41,769 nucleotides of DNA from Collinsella sp. (lineage in GTDB: Bacteria; Actinomycetota; Coriobacteriia; Coriobacteriales; Coriobacteriaceae). Positions 7,606-15,491 of this stretch are shown here, in pieces (position 1 is the stretch's first letter; the number at the start of each line of letters is the position of its first letter). Under the pieces are notes generated by a model. That model ran no database searches. It was not told where the DNA came from and saw only the letters and a list, made by a program, of their open reading frames with translations. The stretch covers positions 1 to 41,769 of the forward strand of contig DXMW01000027.1 of NCBI GenBank assembly GCA_019414045.1, given 5' to 3'. Made by a program: the position numbers and the translations under genes.

Positions 7606-8523
7606 CTAGGAAATACGGTCGACGCTTACACCCTCCTTGGGGCTCGTCGTACACGGCAACTTGACCGCGCCGTCAATCAGACGCTCGGTTTGCGCCACAT
7701 AGCTCTCGCGCGCCGCAATTGAGACTGATCCGTCGCGCAGATACGCAAGCAATGCATTAATCATCAGCTTGTCGAGCAGGTCGTATCCCTTGGCCTGAGC
7801 GCAGTTGAGGAGATAGCGGTCCTGGAGCCCCCGTACCTTAGTTGCCAAATCGATTTCCATCTTTTCCTCCATGTAATAAAAGTTCTGCCGATTGTCCGAA
7901 AGTGCCTCATACGGGTATTTGACGCATAGCTCAAAGTTGAAACGCGGACTCGTATCGAACACGCGTTGCTGAATCACGCGGTAACGTTCGAAAAACATGA
8001 CGACATCGTCTTCGTCCGCCGTAAAGCCACGCGATCCGTCGCGATGCACGTGGTCGTAGGGCCTTTTGTGGTCGGTATGACGCACAAAGCGAGACGGAAT
8101 ATATCCACCTTTTTCGGACGAGTACTTCATACCTGTCGAAACCTGCTCAAACATGAGCACGCCGCTCGATTTAAAGCGCGGATTGCTTCCGTGCCGAAAC
8201 AGGCTAATTAAGATGGCCATGCAGCGCATGCAGCTATCGCGCTGGGGAAAGTACAGCGACAGCAAAGCGAGCGCCGCCGCGGCCAAAAGCTCGCGAGCCT
8301 CGTGCACATCGTCTCGATACTGCTCGGGCACCAGCCCGGGAATATCGGGCGAGTGCTTTTCCAGCACGCCAACAAGTGCCTTAGCGAGGCGCTCAACGTT
8401 CTCTTCACCGCAGTACGGATACGGAAACGGCTTCTCCGCCTTCTCGTTCTTTGCGCACATACTACGGAGATCCTCGTCGAGTGTGTTGAGGAATGCCTCG
8501 TAGATGCTGTCTTCGCTCTTCAT
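7606..8523 (-). CDS. Unknown 305-aa protein leading the ATPase-ClpP operon
   Basis: I do not recognise a family. The protein is soluble, with an acidic helical N-terminus, a cysteine-containing PYCGEENVERLAKALVG segment near residues 37-52, an Ala/Leu-rich helix (ARELLAAAALALLSLYF), a DSCMRCMAIL motif, and a central region with a DHKRPYDHVHRDGSRGF stretch. It is the first gene of the minus-strand operon; the coupling ATPase starts 38 bp after its stop. The divergent methylase-like gene starts 287 bp away. The conserved-looking Cys and His residues may bind metal, but no standard zinc-finger spacing is evident. It may be an adaptor or sensor for the ATPase and ClpP. Confidence 0.65.
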   Translation of the reverse strand: MKSEDSIYEAFLNTLDEDLRSMCAKNEKAEKPFPYPYCGEENVERLAKALVGVLEKHSPDIPGLVPEQYRDDVHEARELLAAAALALLSLYFPQRDSCMRCMAILISLFRHGSNPRFKSSGVLMFEQVSTGMKYSSEKGGYIPSRFVRHTDHKRPYDHVHRDGSRGFTADEDDVVMFFERYRVIQQRVFDTSPRFNFELCVKYPYEALSDNRQNFYYMEEKMEIDLATKVRGLQDRYLLNCAQAKGYDLLDKLMINALLAYLRDGSVSIAARESYVAQTERLIDGAVKLPCTTSPKEGVSVDRIS

Positions 8524-8810
8524 GAATGCTTCTTCCTATCCGGTTGCAGATGTTTGTCGGTAAGTTTGTTCTAAGTTTTAGAATGATTTGACGTGTGGGC
8601 CAGAAACGTCGCCTAGCCTGTGGTTTCGTAAGTAAAATTACTCTGCTCGATAGCGCGATTTGCCTAAAGGCTGTCTAGCTGTGGCATCAAACAGTTGGTA
8701 TTGAATTGGTTTGGATTGCTTCGAGGATAGCACAGTGTGCTGTTCTCGTCATTAGAAATTTTCGAAATATTCTGTTAACATATATCCCACTAAGAAGAAA
8801 GGGCATACGT
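8524..8810. promoter_or_regulatory. Divergent promoter region with a 15-bp palindrome
   Basis: This 287-bp gap separates the ATPase-ClpP operon (minus) from the methylase-like gene (plus) and must hold both promoters. TTCTAAGTTTTAGAA at 8569-8583 is a perfect palindrome with 6-bp arms, a candidate operator. The sequence is more AT-rich than the genes on either side. I could not assign reliable -35/-10 pairs. Confidence 0.4.
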
Positions 8811-10244
8811 ATGTACGAATCCGCGTTCTCTTTGCCACGCCTCACCGCTGCCATCATTTCGCGCGCACTCAATCTGGAACAAGGCAGTCGCTTGCGCGTC
8901 GTTCGACTACCCGATTCGCTCGATGCCGACCTGCTCAATACGTGCCTCTTCATGAATAAAAGCGTCTTTCCCAGCATTTGCGAACTTGAACCAGGAGAGC
9001 GGGACGACGTCGACGGCCCCGCTCCGGTGCTTATCGACGCTACGGGCTATCACCGCAATACTCACGACAAAGAAATTCGCTTATGCGAGGCCCTTATCAA
9101 CGATCTGGAGCCGGGCTATTTAGGCTTTTGCGATTGGGACCCCTTTGTTTGGTGCCTCTATGCGCTCGCGCTTTCCGGTCGAAGCAGGGCAGCGGTATTA
9201 CTGCCAGCAAGTCTAATAGATAAAGCCGAGCAGGCGCGCACGGTTCTCATGCGCGAAGGACTCATCGAGCGTGTCGTCTATTTCCCGCACAGCGAACCCA
9301 GCAGTTACAAGATGTGCGAGCTCATCGTCTTGTCAACGGAGAACCGCAGCGTCACATTCCACAACCTGTCCAGCTTCACTCGCTACATGTTGCCAACCCC
9401 CGCGAACGAAGAATCCTGCCCGCCCCTAGCTATTGCACCGGATTGGTCCCGCGTTAGCCTCGCTCAACATCAGACCTCTCCCATAGAGACAATCGTTCTC
9501 GAGACGCGTGAGCTACTCCAGCACCATGCCCCACTCTCGTGGGGCAAAATCAGCCTTATCAGCCTTACCCGAAACTACAGCGCCACGCTTGGTGACGCTT
9601 TTACGCGAGTGGCACCATTCATGCCCCGCGAGAGCACCACATCGAACGACGTTGATGCGATCGAGGTTCGCCGCATCTCATCTCAGGATTTTCAAGACGG
9701 CAACCTTCTGCCCGCAGACGCTGTAGAAAGCGCAAACGGCTCGGATTCCAAAATCGTAAAGGTGGACCCCAGCGTTCTCGATCGCTATGAGCTCCGCGCT
9801 GGAGATATCGTCATGCCGCGCATGCTGGGTCGCTACGGCGCGTCCAACCTGCTTGTCGTCAGCGCCAATGACGCAAAGCAGCATCTGGTTGCTTCGCATA
9901 ACACCACCGTCATTCGCCCGTCATTCCAAACGATGACCGAAGATGAGCGCGTAGTGTTTTCGGAGATAATTGTTGGATACCTTACCGAAGGCCACGGGGC
10001 GCAGCTGATTCAAGCATTAACTGAAGCAGCCAGCATCCGCGCCATCCGTCCTAGCGACCTGTTTGAGATCGAAGTCCCGCCGGCGCTCGACCCGCGCACA
10101 CGCGAGTATAGCGAATCCATCAACCGCTTTGCCGAGGTCGTAAGGACAAAGAAACAAGCCGAGGCCACTGTCGCCCAAGCCCAGCGCGACCTCGAAGGCG
10201 CAAAAAAGGCCGTCACCCAGGTGGTCGACCAGACCTGCGAATAG
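8811..10244 (+). CDS. N-6 methylase-like / type I specificity-like protein without catalytic motif
   Basis: The 477-aa protein has a segment at about residues 115-180 (SGRSRAAVLLPASLID, then LMREGLIERVVYFP and MCELIVLS) that resembles the end of HsdM-type N-6 adenine methylases, where the part after NPPY reads 'AAVVLP...R..LIE.G.IE.VI.LP'. The NPPY/F catalytic motif and the glycine-rich SAM loop are absent. From about residue 260 a specificity-subunit-like region follows (LRAGDIVMPRMLGRYGA, then a half-domain ending SIRAIRPSDLFEIEVPP), with a C-terminal coiled coil (EVVRTKKQAEATVAQAQRDL) as in HsdS. The ATG at 8811 follows AGAAAGG. It probably binds DNA but cannot methylate; a link to the divergent operon is inferred from position. 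Confidence 0.6.
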   Translation: MYESAFSLPRLTAAIISRALNLEQGSRLRVVRLPDSLDADLLNTCLFMNKSVFPSICELEPGERDDVDGPAPVLIDATGYHRNTHDKEIRLCEALINDLEPGYLGFCDWDPFVWCLYALALSGRSRAAVLLPASLIDKAEQARTVLMREGLIERVVYFPHSEPSSYKMCELIVLSTENRSVTFHNLSSFTRYMLPTPANEESCPPLAIAPDWSRVSLAQHQTSPIETIVLETRELLQHHAPLSWGKISLISLTRNYSATLGDAFTRVAPFMPRESTTSNDVDAIEVRRISSQDFQDGNLLPADAVESANGSDSKIVKVDPSVLDRYELRAGDIVMPRMLGRYGASNLLVVSANDAKQHLVASHNTTVIRPSFQTMTEDERVVFSEIIVGYLTEGHGAQLIQALTEAASIRAIRPSDLFEIEVPPALDPRTREYSESINRFAEVVRTKKQAEATVAQAQRDLEGAKKAVTQVVDQTCE

Positions 10245-10265
10245 CGCATAGGCAGTAGAAACGTC

Positions 10266-10304
10266 TTAAGCCGGCGACAGGAACTAATTCTGCCGCCGGC
10301 TTAA
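10266..10304. terminator. Hairpin between convergent genes
   Basis: The arms TTAAGCCGGCGACAG and CTGCCGCCGGCTTAA pair at 14 of 15 positions around a 9-base loop. It lies between the methylase-like gene (plus) and AbiEii (minus) and can fold on both transcripts. There is no strong U-tract, so termination efficiency is uncertain. Confidence 0.6.
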
Positions 10305-10313
10305 CTATCTAGC

Positions 10314-11204
10314 CTATTCCCATCCCGTGGTCTGAGGATTCCATTTGCACACATTCGCCGAATGATTAAAGCACGGTGTATACAACCGATTGACGACCTC
10401 TTCTGCCCCAGCAATGTTCCCCGCGAGATCAAGTACCCCCGCCTGCCTCGCCATCTTTACGTACTGTGCAGAACCATTTTGTTTCCACCAGAGAGGCGCC
10501 ACGAACTCTTCCGGCATTGCCACTTTGCGGGCAGACGCTTCTTTCTCGACCCTCTCGACAAGCGTAGCCCCATCGACGAAGCAAGTTTTCGCGTACACCA
10601 AGATGTCGACTATATCCTTGATTCGCGATGAAGCACGGCCCTCATGCATCTCTATCATTGCGAGCAATTTATCTGCAAGGGCACTCTCCACTCGGCATAC
10701 TCGATAGTCGCAGACTGGGAGCCCCTCGATATTCAGACGATCGATCGGCGCAAGAACCTCAGGCTCAAGTCCCCGCACTTCATCAATTACCAAGTCAATT
10801 GAAATTGGCTGTAGCTTCTTGGTTCCCATAAAGGGGGTGAACCACACCTTCGCGCCGCACCGATACTCATCTTCTTCTTTGATTTGCTCTGCACGATCAA
10901 AGACGAACGAAACGAAATCCTCCAGATCAATCGAAGCAGCCTGCACCAGATCGACAATAGCCTCTTCGAGACTCTCCTCTTGAGCAACCAAGTCAATATC
11001 TCTTGTGACACGTGCATCGAGTGTTCGCGCCAGGACGCTTTGACCGCCCTTGAGCACAAAGCTGCCGTCATCTTCTGAAAAAACGCGACATAGGAAGCGA
11101 TGAAAGTAGAAACCGACGATTGCCCGATTAGTATCCATTGGTGATTCTCTTGCGGCATTCCTAACAGCCATCTCCAATGCGGCAGGCGTTTTGTACTTCA
11201 CCAT
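10314..11204 (-). CDS. abiEii: AbiEii-type nucleotidyltransferase toxin
   Basis: The 296-aa protein matches the AbiEii/AbiGii toxin family of type IV toxin-antitoxin systems. It shows the nucleotidyltransferase signature: LKGGQSVLAR at residues 51-60 (Gly53, Gly54) followed by TRDIDLV with Asp69 and Asp71. A later RVCRVESALADKLLAMIEMHE and RIKDIVDI segment is also characteristic. Relatives transfer nucleotides to RNA (tRNA) targets and halt growth, which can abort phage infection. It starts 15 bp after the antitoxin stop with a strong GGAGGA site, so the pair is co-transcribed. Active-site residues look intact, so the toxin is probably functional. Confidence 0.88.
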   Translation of the reverse strand: MVKYKTPAALEMAVRNAARESPMDTNRAIVGFYFHRFLCRVFSEDDGSFVLKGGQSVLARTLDARVTRDIDLVAQEESLEEAIVDLVQAASIDLEDFVSFVFDRAEQIKEEDEYRCGAKVWFTPFMGTKKLQPISIDLVIDEVRGLEPEVLAPIDRLNIEGLPVCDYRVCRVESALADKLLAMIEMHEGRASSRIKDIVDILVYAKTCFVDGATLVERVEKEASARKVAMPEEFVAPLWWKQNGSAQYVKMARQAGVLDLAGNIAGAEEVVNRLYTPCFNHSANVCKWNPQTTGWE

Positions 11205-11219
11205 GTCCTCCGTTTCGCA

Positions 11220-11843
11220 TTACCCGTTCAGTACCATCAGCAAAGGCGCCATCAGCTCGCGTCGTTTGGCGGTTTTAGAGTTCTCCTCTACAAGATCTTT
11301 CAGCCGTTGTATATCGAGTCCACGTCCAAGCGCGTCGTGATAGGCATCGATAATTAATGAGGGATCCTCGCAATCGAGGCAAAGATCGGCAAGCGTGCGC
11401 TCGGGTTTAGTTACCGGCAGGCCGTCGAGCCAAACGATGTCCCGCTCAGCAATCTCGCGCTTTACAAAAGAAAGGGATTCGTTTCTTGTATTGATACGCA
11501 TGGGCGCGGTCATCCTGTAGGGGGACAGATAGAAATCGCCCATTTGCTGCAGGTTCGCCGCTGTCGTACCGCTCACGGCGATGCCATCCCACTGACGTTT
11601 TCTCTCCCACGCGCAAAGGGAGGGATTGGTGAGCTTCCAAAAGGCGTTGAGTTCGTCGGTGTCTCGGCGCTGCGTTCCAGACATCCGGTAGGCGCCGTGG
11701 CATATCCGTTCAAGACGCCCTGCGCGGCATGAGTGCGCCAGCGCATCTCGAGAGATGTCCATGCGAGCCGCCTGGGCTGTGGTGAACACGCCCTCGCTCT
11801 CGGAAAGCTCGCTTATCGCCGTTATGTTGCTAAAGTACTTCAT
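11220..11843 (-). CDS. abiEi: AbiEi-type antitoxin and transcriptional repressor
   Basis: The 207-aa protein has an N-terminal winged-helix domain (GVFTTAQAARMDISRDALAH, then GRLERICHGAYRM) and a C-terminal AbiEi domain with the typical VTKPERTLADLCLDCEDPSL pattern. Family members repress their own promoter and neutralise the AbiEii toxin without forming a stable complex. The ATG at 11841-11843 is chosen because a good -10 box (TACAAT) ends only six bases upstream of it, which would make a leaderless mRNA; an ATG further upstream overlaps the promoter. The toxin gene follows after 15 bp. Confidence 0.88.
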   Translation of the reverse strand: MKYFSNITAISELSESEGVFTTAQAARMDISRDALAHSCRAGRLERICHGAYRMSGTQRRDTDELNAFWKLTNPSLCAWERKRQWDGIAVSGTTAANLQQMGDFYLSPYRMTAPMRINTRNESLSFVKREIAERDIVWLDGLPVTKPERTLADLCLDCEDPSLIIDAYHDALGRGLDIQRLKDLVEENSKTAKRRELMAPLLMVLNG

Positions 11844-11849
11844 GCTGCA

Positions 11850-11877
11850 ATTGTAGGATATTTTCATACTTTTGCAA
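11850..11877 (-). promoter_or_regulatory. abiE promoter, probably leaderless
   Basis: On the minus strand, TTGCAA (11872-11877) and TACAAT (11850-11855) are 16 bp apart. Transcription would begin about at the ATG of abiEi. TTGCA recurs just after the -10 box, giving a repeated site that AbiEi could bind. Confidence 0.6.
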
Positions 11878-11959
11878 CGTGATTTTTGATCCATTAGATC
11901 CGTTTGCCTTGTTTACCCCATTTCTGACGCCGTTTTGCACCGGCACCCCATCCCCCGCT

Positions 11960-12147
11960 ATTGAGGTCTAATACTTTTCCGCGAAGTGAACGGCTGTTTT
12001 TGGACCCCTGAAACATCCGCATTTTTCGGCGGCAAAATCGTGGGATTTCAGCATTGAAACCGCAGGAAGCGGCACCTCTAAAGTGTCGATGCTTCGGGGG
12101 TCCGTTTTCACTCATTCACTTCTCGGAAAAGTATTAGACCTCGCTAT
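11960..12147. repeat. 188-bp imperfect palindrome, MITE-like
   Basis: The ends are inverted copies: GAGGTCTAATACTTTTCCGC near 11963 matches the reverse complement of GGAAAAGTATTAGACCTCGC near 12126 with one mismatch. The symmetry continues inwards (GGACCCCTGAAACATCCGCA against the complement of GATGCTTCGGGGGTCC), so most of the element can fold into one long hairpin. No convincing gene lies inside. It may be a miniature transposable element or a structured RNA. Confidence 0.65.
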
Positions 12148-12263
12148 CAGCTATCCCAAAGATCAGACCGTCCCTCCTTCACGCCACGCAAAACCGACCT
12201 TCCCCTTGCCTGCGCGCCCCGCGTCACGCGCTTCGCCACCCAAAAACTCATCCAACATTAATC

Positions 12264-12291
12264 TTGGCTCAAGAATCGCTTAATCTATAAC
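12264..12291 (+). promoter_or_regulatory. Promoter of the DUF4342-like gene
   Basis: TTGGCT (12264-12269) and TATAAC (12286-12291) are 16 bp apart, about 110 bp upstream of the ATG at 12405. It is the best promoter match in the gap and probably also drives the two-component genes downstream. Confidence 0.5.
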
Positions 12292-12404
12292 CTGCACTAT
12301 AGAGTTCGACCAAGGGCGGGGCGGCGCAACGCAAACCGCCGAACGCAACGCTCGCGCCCGAGCAAATTGCCCGGCGTCGCGCCCATCGAACGAAAGGACA
12401 GGTC

Positions 12405-12947
12405 ATGGACGACCTCGAAAAAGTTGAAACCATCCGCACCAAGTGCAACGTGAGTTACACCGATGCCAAGGCGGCGCTCGACGCTGCCGACGGCAACGTT
12501 TTGGATGCCATCATTTGGCTCGAGTCGCAGGGCAAGACCCAGACCACGTCGGCGCATGCCGCCACCGAGTCCGCGCCGGTCGATGAGCCCTCTGCCGAGA
12601 TGGTCGCCGCGCAGGCAGCCTACGAAAAGTCGAGTGAAAAGACCGACTTCTCCAAGAAGATGGACAGCGTGTGGGAGTACCTCAAAAAGCTCTTCCGCCT
12701 GAGTCTGGACACCAAGTTTATCGCCACGCGCCGCGATGCGATCATCCTCAACATCCCTATCCTGATTCCCATCGTCGCGCTGCTTGCCTGGGGCGCCACG
12801 ATATGGCTGATGCTGATTGGCCTGTTCTTTGGCATGCGCTACCGCATCGACAGCGACGGCGACGTGCCCGGCAGCATCAACAACCTTATGGATAGCGCTG
12901 CTAACGCCGCGGACGACATCAAGCAAAATCTCAACGACGACAAGTAA
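12405..12947 (+). CDS. DUF4342 membrane protein with UBA-like N-terminus
   Basis: The 180-aa protein opens with a UBA/TS-N-like three-helix domain (residues 5-42, VETIRTKCNVSYTDAKAALD then GNVLDAIIWLE). An Ala/Ser/Glu-rich linker leads to a DUF4342-like domain at about 90-155: basic amphipathic segment, FIATRRDAIILNIPILIPIV, and one or two hydrophobic helices (LLAWGATIWLMLIGLFFG). The C-terminus is polar. The function of DUF4342 is not established. The gene lies 18 bp before the response regulator, so a shared transcript and a role in envelope sensing are plausible. Confidence 0.8.
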   Translation: MDDLEKVETIRTKCNVSYTDAKAALDAADGNVLDAIIWLESQGKTQTTSAHAATESAPVDEPSAEMVAAQAAYEKSSEKTDFSKKMDSVWEYLKKLFRLSLDTKFIATRRDAIILNIPILIPIVALLAWGATIWLMLIGLFFGMRYRIDSDGDVPGSINNLMDSAANAADDIKQNLNDDK

Positions 12948-12965
12948 TCGCAGACGGGGGCACGC

Positions 12966-13751
12966 ATGGCACGGATCCTGATCGTAGAGGACGAGGAGAA
13001 AATCGCCCGCTTTGTGACACTCGAGCTGGAGCACGAAGGCTACCAGGTGGAGCACGCCGCTGACGGCCGCACCGCCGTTGACCTGGCGTTGGAGCGCGAC
13101 TACGATCTGATTCTGCTCGATGTACTGTTGCCGCAGCTCAACGGCATGGAGGTGCTGCGGCGCGTACGCAAGCACAAGGGTGTGCCGGTGATTATGGTCA
13201 CCGCGCGCGATGCCGTGATGGACAAGGTGGCCGGGCTCGATGCCGGCGCCGACGATTACCTGACCAAGCCATTTGCGATCGAGGAGCTGTTCGCACGGAT
13301 CCGCGTGGCGCTGAAGCGCTCGGAGGCCGTGCGGGCGGCTTCGGGCGTTGGCGGCGCCAGCGCCGGGGCTGGCGTAGCGAGCGGCACGGCCGCCGGTATC
13401 GCCACAATGTCCCCGGCAACCGACACGGCCCAGACCGCTGCCGCGCCCTCTCCCGCTGCGCTCACCGTGGGCTCGGTCGCGCTCGACCCCGACCGCCGCG
13501 AAGTCACGGTCGGCGGCTCGCCCATCGCGCTCACGGCCCGCGAGTTCGACGTCCTCGCCCTGCTTTTGGCACACGCCGGCACCGTGCTCACGCGCGAGCG
13601 CATTGCGCACGAGGCGCTGGGCTACGAATACGTGGGCGACACCAACAACGTCGATGTACACATCGCGCACCTGCGCGCCAAGATCGAGGACGCCGGCGGC
13701 GCCCGCATCATCCAGACCGTGCGCGGGGTGGGCTATGTCTGCCGCGCGTAA
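12966..13751 (+). CDS. OmpR/PhoB-family response regulator
   Basis: The 261-aa protein has an N-terminal receiver domain (residues 1-120) with acidic pocket ED at 8-9, phosphoacceptor Asp52 (YDLILLDVLLP), Thr in MVTARD and Lys in LTKPF. An unusually long Ala/Gly-rich linker (about 122-165) joins it to a winged-helix DNA-binding domain (about 168-261) ending in the classic TVRGVGYVCRA. The linker is 30-40 residues longer than in typical PhoB-like regulators. The histidine kinase gene overlaps its last 17 bases, so the pair is translationally coupled. The regulon and signal cannot be told from the window. Confidence 0.95.
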   Translation: MARILIVEDEEKIARFVTLELEHEGYQVEHAADGRTAVDLALERDYDLILLDVLLPQLNGMEVLRRVRKHKGVPVIMVTARDAVMDKVAGLDAGADDYLTKPFAIEELFARIRVALKRSEAVRAASGVGGASAGAGVASGTAAGIATMSPATDTAQTAAAPSPAALTVGSVALDPDRREVTVGGSPIALTAREFDVLALLLAHAGTVLTRERIAHEALGYEYVGDTNNVDVHIAHLRAKIEDAGGARIIQTVRGVGYVCRA

Positions 13752-15030
13752 CGACGAGGCTAAGCGCGTCACCTCCATCGCCCGCGCCATCAACTGGAGC
13801 TATATGTGGCGCCGCTTGGTGAGCTACGTCTGGCTGGATCTGTTGCTGCTGCTTGTTGCGGCGGCGATCCTCGTCTATGGCTACAACCAGACGCTGCCCG
13901 ATGGCGCGTTTACCGCGGGATGGATCCCCGGCGCCGCCGTTCGCAGGATGTCGCTGACCCCCGCGCGCGGCTGGAACCTGACCACGCTCACCTATACCGT
14001 CGAGCTCGCGCGTAACACCAAGACCTTCCCCCTCGCACAGGACCTCGTCACGCTATGGCCTCTCTACCTTGTCGTTGCGGGCTGGCAGGTTATCAGCGTG
14101 CTCAACATGCTCGGCGGAGCCCGCCGCGTGCGCCGCACTATGGCGCCGCTCAACGACCTGGCCCTGCGCGTTGACGAACTCGGCCGCATGCAGCTCGCCG
14201 GTGGCAAGATGGAAACGCTCGAGCAGGCCATCGAGCGCGCGAGCGTCGACTCGCCGAGCGTCACCACCGGCGACGCCGATCTGGCGAGTATCGAGGTCGC
14301 GCTCAACCGCCTGCTGCGTCAGATGCAAGAAGCAAAGCTGCAGCAGATGCGCTTTGTCAACGATGCGAGTCACGAGCTGCGCACGCCCATCGCGGTGATT
14401 CAGGGCTACGTGAACATGCTCGACCGATGGGGCAAAAACGACCCGGACGTGCTATCAGAGTCCATCGCCTCGCTCAAAGCCGAAAGCGAGCATATGCAGG
14501 AGCTCGTGGAGCAGCTGCTGTTTTTGGCGCGCGGCGATGCCGGTCGCACCGTGCTGCGGCGCGCGAATACCAACCTGGCTGCACTGGTCGGCGAGGTTTG
14601 CGAAGAATCGCAGATGATCGATGCCGGGCACACATATCGGCTGGTGTATGATGCCGCACTTACCAGCGACCCGCGCTGCAACGCATCGGTTGACGTGGCA
14701 CTCGTGAAGCAGGCACTGCGCGTGATCGTGCAAAACGCCGCCAAGTATTCGGACGCGGGCACGACCGTCACGTTTGCCATAACGCCGGATGCGGGCGCGG
14801 GCACGATCGACATAAGCGTTGAGGACGAGGGCATCGGCATGAACCAGGAATCCGCAGCTCACGCGTTCGAGCGGTTCTACCGTGCCGACAACGCGCGCGA
14901 TGCCGGCGCGCAGGGCTCGGGTCTGGGACTCGCCATTGCCAAGTGGATTGTCGATAGCCATGGCGGTGTCATTGGCGTGACCTCAGTCGAGGGCGTCGGC
15001 AGCCGCTTTACGATTCGCCTACCACGGTAG
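13735..15030 (+). CDS. Sensor histidine kinase, cognate of the upstream regulator
   Basis: The 431-aa protein starts at ATG 13735, inside the regulator gene in another frame. It has two TM helices (about residues 28-48 and 105-125) enclosing a ~55-residue outer loop. A HAMP-like linker leads to the HisKA domain with phosphoacceptor His213 in NDASHELRTPIAVIQGY. The ATPase domain follows, with N box (VIVQNAAKYS), G1 (VEDEGIGM), F box (AFERFYRAD) and G2 (GSGLGLAIAKWI). The layout is that of a CiaH/BaeS-like kinase. The small extracytoplasmic loop suggests sensing within the membrane or via a partner, possibly the DUF4342 protein. Confidence 0.95.
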   Translation: MSAARNDEAKRVTSIARAINWSYMWRRLVSYVWLDLLLLLVAAAILVYGYNQTLPDGAFTAGWIPGAAVRRMSLTPARGWNLTTLTYTVELARNTKTFPLAQDLVTLWPLYLVVAGWQVISVLNMLGGARRVRRTMAPLNDLALRVDELGRMQLAGGKMETLEQAIERASVDSPSVTTGDADLASIEVALNRLLRQMQEAKLQQMRFVNDASHELRTPIAVIQGYVNMLDRWGKNDPDVLSESIASLKAESEHMQELVEQLLFLARGDAGRTVLRRANTNLAALVGEVCEESQMIDAGHTYRLVYDAALTSDPRCNASVDVALVKQALRVIVQNAAKYSDAGTTVTFAITPDAGAGTIDISVEDEGIGMNQESAAHAFERFYRADNARDAGAQGSGLGLAIAKWIVDSHGGVIGVTSVEGVGSRFTIRLPR

Positions 15031-15049
15031 GAAGCCCCTCGGCATAAAT

Positions 15050-15083
15050 AAAGGGATAAGGCCATGCGGCCCTATCCCTTTTT
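15050..15083. terminator. Bidirectional terminator
   Basis: AAAGGGATAAGGCC and GGCCCTATCCCTTTT form a near-perfect stem with an ATGC loop and A/T tracts on both sides. It serves both the kinase transcript (plus) and the VOC/PTS transcript (minus). Confidence 0.85.
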
Positions 15084-15105
15084 GCTAGCTATGGCAGCTT
15101 GTGCG

Positions 15106-15480
15106 CTACTCGCGGCACAGATGCACGGCGAAACCGGCGAACTCGCGCTTAAAGTACACGAGCTTAGTGCCACCGTCGGGCAGCAGCACGCGCGACTCCT
15201 CGTTGACCTCGAGTCCGCGCTCGGCAAACCACTTCTCGGCCGCATCGATGTCGTTGACGGCAAAGCCGATGTGACCCTTGGCGCCACGACCGTTCTGCTT
15301 CATGATCTCGACCAGCGAATCGTTAAAGTACGAAACGGGGGTCTCGATGACGGGCAGGCCCATCATCGTCGAGAACAGCTCCGCGATCTCCAGGGCGTCT
15401 GCCGGGTCGGTGGCGTTAATGCCCACATGGGCGACGCGCATGCCAAAGAGCTCGACCGGATTGGCGTTCTGCTCACTCAT
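15106..15480 (-). CDS. VOC-superfamily (glyoxalase-like) protein
   Basis: The 124-aa protein is a single vicinal-oxygen-chelate unit pair. A first beta-alpha-beta motif (FGMRVAHVGINATDPADALE, then LFSTMMGLPVIETPVSYF) is followed by a second (AKGHIGFAVNDIDAAEKWFA, then LLPDGGTKLVYFKREFAGFAVHLC). Candidate metal ligands are His in VAHVGIN and His in KGHIGFAV. The reaction is unknown; similar short VOC proteins in Gram-positive bacteria sit next to sugar-catabolic genes. Here it follows a PTS IIB gene by 11 bp on the same transcript, suggesting a role in sugar or sugar-acid metabolism. Confidence 0.85.
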   Translation of the reverse strand: MSEQNANPVELFGMRVAHVGINATDPADALEIAELFSTMMGLPVIETPVSYFNDSLVEIMKQNGRGAKGHIGFAVNDIDAAEKWFAERGLEVNEESRVLLPDGGTKLVYFKREFAGFAVHLCRE

Positions 15481-15491
15481 ACAGTCAGCGC

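Noticed and set aside
5371..8523. A complete conjugative element
   Set aside because: Only a coupling-type ATPase is present; no relaxase, VirB4, channel, integrase or att sites are seen nearby.
8706..8810. Upstream start for the methylase-like gene
   Set aside because: The extra 35 residues are hydrophobic and unlike the family, with no ribosome site; ATG 8811 has AGAAAGG.
11894..12115. 73-aa minus-strand open frame
   Set aside because: It runs across the 188-bp palindrome and has no ribosome site or recognisable domain.
12297..13793. 498-aa minus-strand open frame over the response regulator
   Set aside because: It is antisense to two clear genes; high GC leaves stop-poor antisense frames, and the translation has no domain signatures.
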